DNA from: Ancylomarina salipaludis
Lineage (GTDB): Bacteria > Bacteroidota > Bacteroidia > Bacteroidales > Marinifilaceae
Assembly: GCF_004122035.1 (NCBI RefSeq)
Contig: NZ_SAXA01000007.1
Span: 124,001-188,000, forward strand
DNA: 64,000 nucleotides
Direction of reading: 5' to 3'
Within the stretch, counting starts at the first letter, position 1, and every line of letters begins with the position of its first letter. The position numbers and the translations under genes were made by a program. Positions 60,477-64,000 of this stretch are shown one piece after another. Below the pieces are notes generated by a model. It did not search any database and had not been told where the DNA came from. It saw nothing but the letters and a program-made list of their open reading frames with translations.

Positions 60477-62957
60477 ATGAAGAAATTCTTTAAAATCTTT
60501 GGTGGAATAATTCTGGTCCTGATACTACTGTTAGCTCTACTCCCCTATTTTTTCAAGGACCAAATCCTGAATCGTGTCAAAGTAGAAATGGATAAAGCTG
60601 TAGATGCAAAAATTGAAATTGCTGATGTTAGCTTATCTATGTTTCGAAATTTCCCAAAATTATTTGTCGAGATACAAGGTATTTCTGTCGTTGGTAAGGG
60701 GGAATTTGAAAATGACACCTTAGCCTATGTAGGTAGCTTATATACAGCTGTCGATTTAGGTTCGGCTATTTCAGGCAAACAACTTAATGTTGGCGCTATT
60801 GTATTAGCTAAAACAAAAGTAAATGCTTTAGTTCATGAATCAGGTAAAGCCAATTGGGATATTGCAAAAGCAAGTGGCGAAGAAAAAGTTGTTAAAGAAG
60901 AACAAGGCGAAGCTTCTGACTTTAAAATTATTTTTGAAGAAGTTCGTGTAGAAGATTTCAAACTCGAATATCATGATGCCACACTCAAAGCGAATCTGTT
61001 ACTTGATGATTTGGACTTAAATCTAAACGGTGATTTTTCAGCTAAAGAAACCAATCTAAATATTAACTCTACAGCTACCGGAATCACTTTTGATTTCGAA
61101 GGCATAAAATACCTTAATAATGCCAACTTAGGTTTAGAAGCTGATTTGGGTGCGGATTTAGAAAATATGATTTTCACTCTTAAGGGAAACAAGCTGACTC
61201 TAAACGATCTGGAATTTGGCATGACGGGTAATTTTGCAATGCTTGAGGATGCATACAAAATGGACTTGAAACTGGATGCGAAAAAAACCGACTTCAAATC
61301 ACTCTTATCCATGGTACCGGAAGTGTTCCTAAAAGATGTTAAAGGATTGGAAACTTCCGGCAACTTAGTTTTGAATGCTTTTGTAAAAGGTGAATACAGA
61401 GACGATCATATGCCTGCTTTCGGAGCAAAACTAAAAGTAGCCGATGCCAACATCAAGTACCCAGATCTACCGGAAACCATCAACAATATTAAGATTGATG
61501 CAGAAGTAAACCACCCGGGAGGAGACTTGGATGCCTTGGTAGCCGATGTGAATGCCTTCCATTTCGAAGTAGCTAACAACCCTATTGATGCAGAGATGCA
61601 TATTAAAACTCCTATGAGCGATCCGGAAATTAGTGGTTTGTGTAAAGGTGTTATCGATTTTGCTAAAATTCGACATGCCATTCCTATGGATAGCATAAAA
61701 ATTGCTGGTATTGTGACTTCAGATATCAGTTTCAACGGTCGTTTATCAGCAATTGAAAAGGAAGAGTATGAAAAGTTTATGGCTAAAGGTGATCTAAAGC
61801 TTCAGAACTTTGAATTCACGACTCCCGATTTCCCACAAGGGGTTCGTATTATCAGCTCTGTACTAAGTTTTACCCCACGCTTCATTAGCCTAAACTCATT
61901 CAATTCTCTTATTGGCAAGTCAGATGTCCAATTGAGTGGCAAGCTGGAAAACTACATCCCATATGCCTTAAAAGGGAAAACACTTAAGGGAAATTTCAAC
62001 ATGAGCTCGAACACCTTCGACTTAAACGAGTTTATGACAGAAAGTGAAACAAAAAAAGTTGAAAGTGCAGATACAATTCCAATGTCTGTAGTTACTGTTC
62101 CTGCCAATCTGGATATCAAATTTGTAGCTGCTATGCAAAAGATCAAATTTGATAAAATGCTAATTAAGGATGTAAAAGGGCTTATTGTTGTTAAAAATTC
62201 GGTAGCAAAACTGACTAATCTGTCAATGAATATGCTTAAGGGACAGATGACCATGAATGGTTCATATAGCACTAAAGACATCAAAAAACCTAATTTCGAT
62301 TTTGGATTAGATGTAAGAGATTTCGATATCAAATCGACTTACGAATCATTAAGTATGGTTAAAAAAATAGTTCCAATTGCAATAAACTGTGACGGAAAAA
62401 TTTCATCTGATCTAAAACTAAAATCTCAACTGAATGAAAAAATGTCACCCGTAATGAACACCCTAAATGGTTTAGGAGCCTTTCATTCTCGAGGCATCAT
62501 CATTAAAGACAATAAGGCTTTTGTTGCATTGGCTAAAGCTCTAAAGAATGATAAGTACAAACGTATCTCCGTTTCAAAATTCGATATGAATTTTGTGATT
62601 ACAAATGGTAATATTGTTGTAAAACCCTTTAAAACAAAAATTGCAGGCCATCAGGCTACCATATACGGGACACAGTCTGTCGATGGAAAGTTGGATTTCA
62701 CCATGGACATGAAATTGCCCAAAGAAGAATTAGGTAGTGATGTCACCAAATTTTTGGATAAAATCCCTGGCAACAGTACTATTGACAAACTGGATGTTTC
62801 TGTTAAGATTACTGGAACGGCCAAGGATCCAAAAGTAAATTTAGATCTAAGCAAGGCAATTAAACAGGCAAAAGATGCTGCTTTAAAAGAGCTTAAAAAG
62901 AAAAGTAAAAAAGAACTGGAAAAGAAAGCTAAAGATTTATTCAAGAAACTTTTCTAA
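60477..62957 (+). CDS. AsmA family protein
   Basis: An 826-residue protein of the AsmA/TamB-like group. The start is the ATG at 60477 (MKKFFKIFGGIILVLILLLALLPYF, a signal-anchor helix); a TTG further upstream at 60441 is less likely. AsmA marks include ADVSLSMFRNFPKLFVEIQGISV, GKANWDIAKASGEE, and the C-terminal NGLGAFHSRGIIIKDNKAFVALAKALK and TKIAGHQATIYGTQSVDGKLDFTMDMKLP. AsmA proteins reach into the periplasm and are linked to outer membrane assembly or lipid transport. The last about 40 residues are a Lys-rich helix. Monocistronic with terminator. Confidence 0.9.
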   Translation: MKKFFKIFGGIILVLILLLALLPYFFKDQILNRVKVEMDKAVDAKIEIADVSLSMFRNFPKLFVEIQGISVVGKGEFENDTLAYVGSLYTAVDLGSAISGKQLNVGAIVLAKTKVNALVHESGKANWDIAKASGEEKVVKEEQGEASDFKIIFEEVRVEDFKLEYHDATLKANLLLDDLDLNLNGDFSAKETNLNINSTATGITFDFEGIKYLNNANLGLEADLGADLENMIFTLKGNKLTLNDLEFGMTGNFAMLEDAYKMDLKLDAKKTDFKSLLSMVPEVFLKDVKGLETSGNLVLNAFVKGEYRDDHMPAFGAKLKVADANIKYPDLPETINNIKIDAEVNHPGGDLDALVADVNAFHFEVANNPIDAEMHIKTPMSDPEISGLCKGVIDFAKIRHAIPMDSIKIAGIVTSDISFNGRLSAIEKEEYEKFMAKGDLKLQNFEFTTPDFPQGVRIISSVLSFTPRFISLNSFNSLIGKSDVQLSGKLENYIPYALKGKTLKGNFNMSSNTFDLNEFMTESETKKVESADTIPMSVVTVPANLDIKFVAAMQKIKFDKMLIKDVKGLIVVKNSVAKLTNLSMNMLKGQMTMNGSYSTKDIKKPNFDFGLDVRDFDIKSTYESLSMVKKIVPIAINCDGKISSDLKLKSQLNEKMSPVMNTLNGLGAFHSRGIIIKDNKAFVALAKALKNDKYKRISVSKFDMNFVITNGNIVVKPFKTKIAGHQATIYGTQSVDGKLDFTMDMKLPKEELGSDVTKFLDKIPGNSTIDKLDVSVKITGTAKDPKVNLDLSKAIKQAKDAALKELKKKSKKELEKKAKDLFKKLF

Positions 62958-62978
62958 GCAACTATTAATAATAAAACT

Positions 62979-63012
62979 AAGGGCTGACACCTCAATGGAA
63001 TCAGCCCTTTCT
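62979..63012 (+). terminator. Terminator after the AsmA gene
   Basis: AAGGGCTGA/TCAGCCCTT with 13-nt loop and a short T-rich tail. Confidence 0.75.
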
Positions 63013-63054
63013 CCTTATAATCGCTACCAAATCTGTTTTTTTTTTTAAGGTGTC

Positions 63055-63075
63055 TCCAATTAAAAATCCACCTTT
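63055..63075. repeat. 21-bp direct repeat, left copy
   Basis: TCCAATTAAAAATCCACCTTT, within an imperfect hairpin AAGGTG...CACCTT. A copy with one mismatch lies at 63923-63943, on the other side of the pentapeptide gene. Confidence 0.5.
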
Positions 63076-63254
63076 CCCCACACTGATGTGCAATTGTATC
63101 GCGGTCCTTTATTAATAAATTAAAAAGCACACAACAAAACCATGCAGTAAAAGGGGAGTAATCCGGATAACTATCAGAAAAACACAAACTTTAGCAAGAC
63201 CTTTAAGCGTCATAATAAAACAGTATTAAATAACTAAAGAGAAAAATAAATTCA

Positions 63255-63842
63255 ATGACGATTGAAATAAAAACGCACGAAAAAAAGTTGTTCACAAATA
63301 TTGACTACACGGGAAAGACTTTAAGAGATCGAGAATTTTATAAATGTAAATTTGTAGCCTGTATTTTCGAAAGAAGTGATCTTATTGGTAATAGTTTTGA
63401 AGATTGTACTTTTGAAAATTGCAATTTTTCGATGACAAAAGTTAAAGGGGCAGGTTTTAGGAATGCGACATTTAAGGGATGTAAAATTCTAGGTGTCGAT
63501 TTTTCGGAATGTAACAAATTTATGTTCTCTTTTTCATTTTATGACTGTCATTTAGATTATTCTACGTTTTTTGGCACAAGGTTGATGAAAACAAAATTCG
63601 ATAAATGCTCTTTAAAAGAGACTGATTTTACTGAAGTAAATTTATCTGCTTCAATATTTTCTGACTGTGACTTAACAAATGCAGTATTTTTAAATACTAT
63701 ACTGGAAAAAGTAGATTTTAGAACTGCAAAAAACTATTCGATAGATCCTGAATCTAATAAATTAAAGAAAGCCAAATTTTCAGCATTCAATCTTGAAGGT
63801 TTACTATATAAATACCAATTAGATATCGATTATAGCTCTTAA
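63255..63842 (+). CDS. Pentapeptide-repeat protein (Qnr/McbG-like)
   Basis: A 195-residue protein built of A(D/N)LXX-type pentapeptides in almost every window (FYKCKF, FERSDL, FEDCTFENCNFSMTKV, FRNATFKGCKILGVDF, LKETDFTEVNLSASIFSDCDLTNAVF). This gives a right-handed quadrilateral beta-helix. Cysteines are frequent at the outward position. Members such as Qnr and McbG mimic DNA and protect gyrase, but many are of unknown role. The last about 35 residues are helical and may dimerise. No signal peptide; ATG start; flanked by 21-bp direct repeats. Confidence 0.85.
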   Translation: MTIEIKTHEKKLFTNIDYTGKTLRDREFYKCKFVACIFERSDLIGNSFEDCTFENCNFSMTKVKGAGFRNATFKGCKILGVDFSECNKFMFSFSFYDCHLDYSTFFGTRLMKTKFDKCSLKETDFTEVNLSASIFSDCDLTNAVFLNTILEKVDFRTAKNYSIDPESNKLKKAKFSAFNLEGLLYKYQLDIDYSS

Positions 63843-63913
63843 AGTTGATTTCAACCAAGAAATTAAAATAGAACAAGCTACTAACTGAGTTGTACTGAAA
63901 TAAATTGACAAAA

Positions 63914-63945
63914 AAAGGGGGATCCAATTAAGAATCCACCTTTTG
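63914..63945 (+). terminator. Imperfect terminator-like hairpin after the pentapeptide gene
   Basis: AAAAGGGGGAT pairs with ATCCACCTTTT with a mismatch; it contains the right copy of the 21-bp repeat. The last 50 bases of the window show nothing else. Confidence 0.5.
63923..63943. repeat. 21-bp direct repeat, right copy
   Basis: TCCAATTAAGAATCCACCTTT, one mismatch against 63055-63075. Confidence 0.5.
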
Positions 63946-64000
63946 ATATATCAATTGAATAAGCATTTAGAGATATGCCCATAGGAATAGCCAGCCAAGA

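Noticed and set aside
62954-63187. A 77-codon minus-strand ORF
   Set aside because: It crosses the AsmA terminator and low-complexity T tracts, and has no recognisable domain.

Overview
The window is a low-GC chromosomal segment from a member of the phylum Bacteroidota, probably a marine Marinilabiliales/Marinifilaceae-type organism. The order-level guess is inference. Supporting signs are promoters of the TTTG-N19/20-TAnnTTTG class (rpsF at 32901-32932, tetR at 49760-49790), a carboxypeptidase-regulatory-like TonB receptor with a C-terminal beta-barrel, an HU-like protein of the Bacteroidetes type, LytTR/LytS regulation, and an IS of the two-ORF ISL3-like type. No phage, CRISPR array or conjugative module was seen. 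The segment is mostly core and housekeeping, with a few accessory islands.

Layout. 1-9 kb: the truncated N-terminal part of a GH20 beta-hexosaminidase, an M3 dipeptidyl carboxypeptidase, chorismate synthase, a SEC-C protein, a late lipid-A-type acyltransferase and the pta-ackA acetate operon. 9-16 kb: a lactate-dehydrogenase-like FAD/Fe-S protein, a HAD phosphatase and an 825-residue sulfur-relay fusion (CoA-disulfide reductase, rhodanese, TusA and DsrE in one chain). 16-26 kb: a small lipoprotein, a saccharopine-dehydrogenase-like enzyme, an HU-like protein followed by a 4 x 22 bp tandem repeat, GtrA, the ovothiol synthase OvoA, a TonB receptor and an MsrQ-like haem protein. 26-32.7 kb: modABC, then cysteine synthesis (epsC-cysK) preceded by a previously unlisted 53-codon ORF ending in a poly-cysteine run, then a universal stress protein. 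33-35.7 kb: rpsF-rpsR-rplI and an intact 1438-bp IS with an 8-bp target duplication. 35.8-41.3 kb: a secreted protein with ten SDYE repeats, a LytS-type kinase, a second kinase-like protein that has lost its catalytic residues, a LytTR regulator, and a small secreted protein under an array of CAAACG/CGTTTG inverted repeats. 41.6-49.5 kb: a C69 dipeptidase, a PAS histidine kinase, DUF1697, YwbE, beta-carbonic anhydrase, BrnQ and a double ABM protein. 49.7-56.7 kb: a TetR-controlled TolC/HlyD/ABC2 export operon (YbhFSR-like) with four operator palindromes. 56.8-64 kb: an NlpC/P60 lipoprotein, a GT2 glycosyltransferase, a non-coding hairpin-bounded element, three tRNA-Arg(ACG) genes interleaved with two tRNA 3' fragments interrupted in the T-loop, an AsmA-family protein and a pentapeptide-repeat protein.

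How the genes fit together. Thiol and sulfur chemistry recurs: cysteine synthesis with a likely cysteine-sensing leader, ovothiol synthesis from histidine and cysteine, persulfide handling by the fusion protein, and possibly methionine-sulfoxide repair. The strongest candidate for something undescribed is the poly-Cys leader ORF at 29406-29567, placed between a good -7 element and epsC-cysK. The second is the LytS/pseudokinase/LytTR cluster with its repeat protein. All calls come from reading the sequence; no database search was run.
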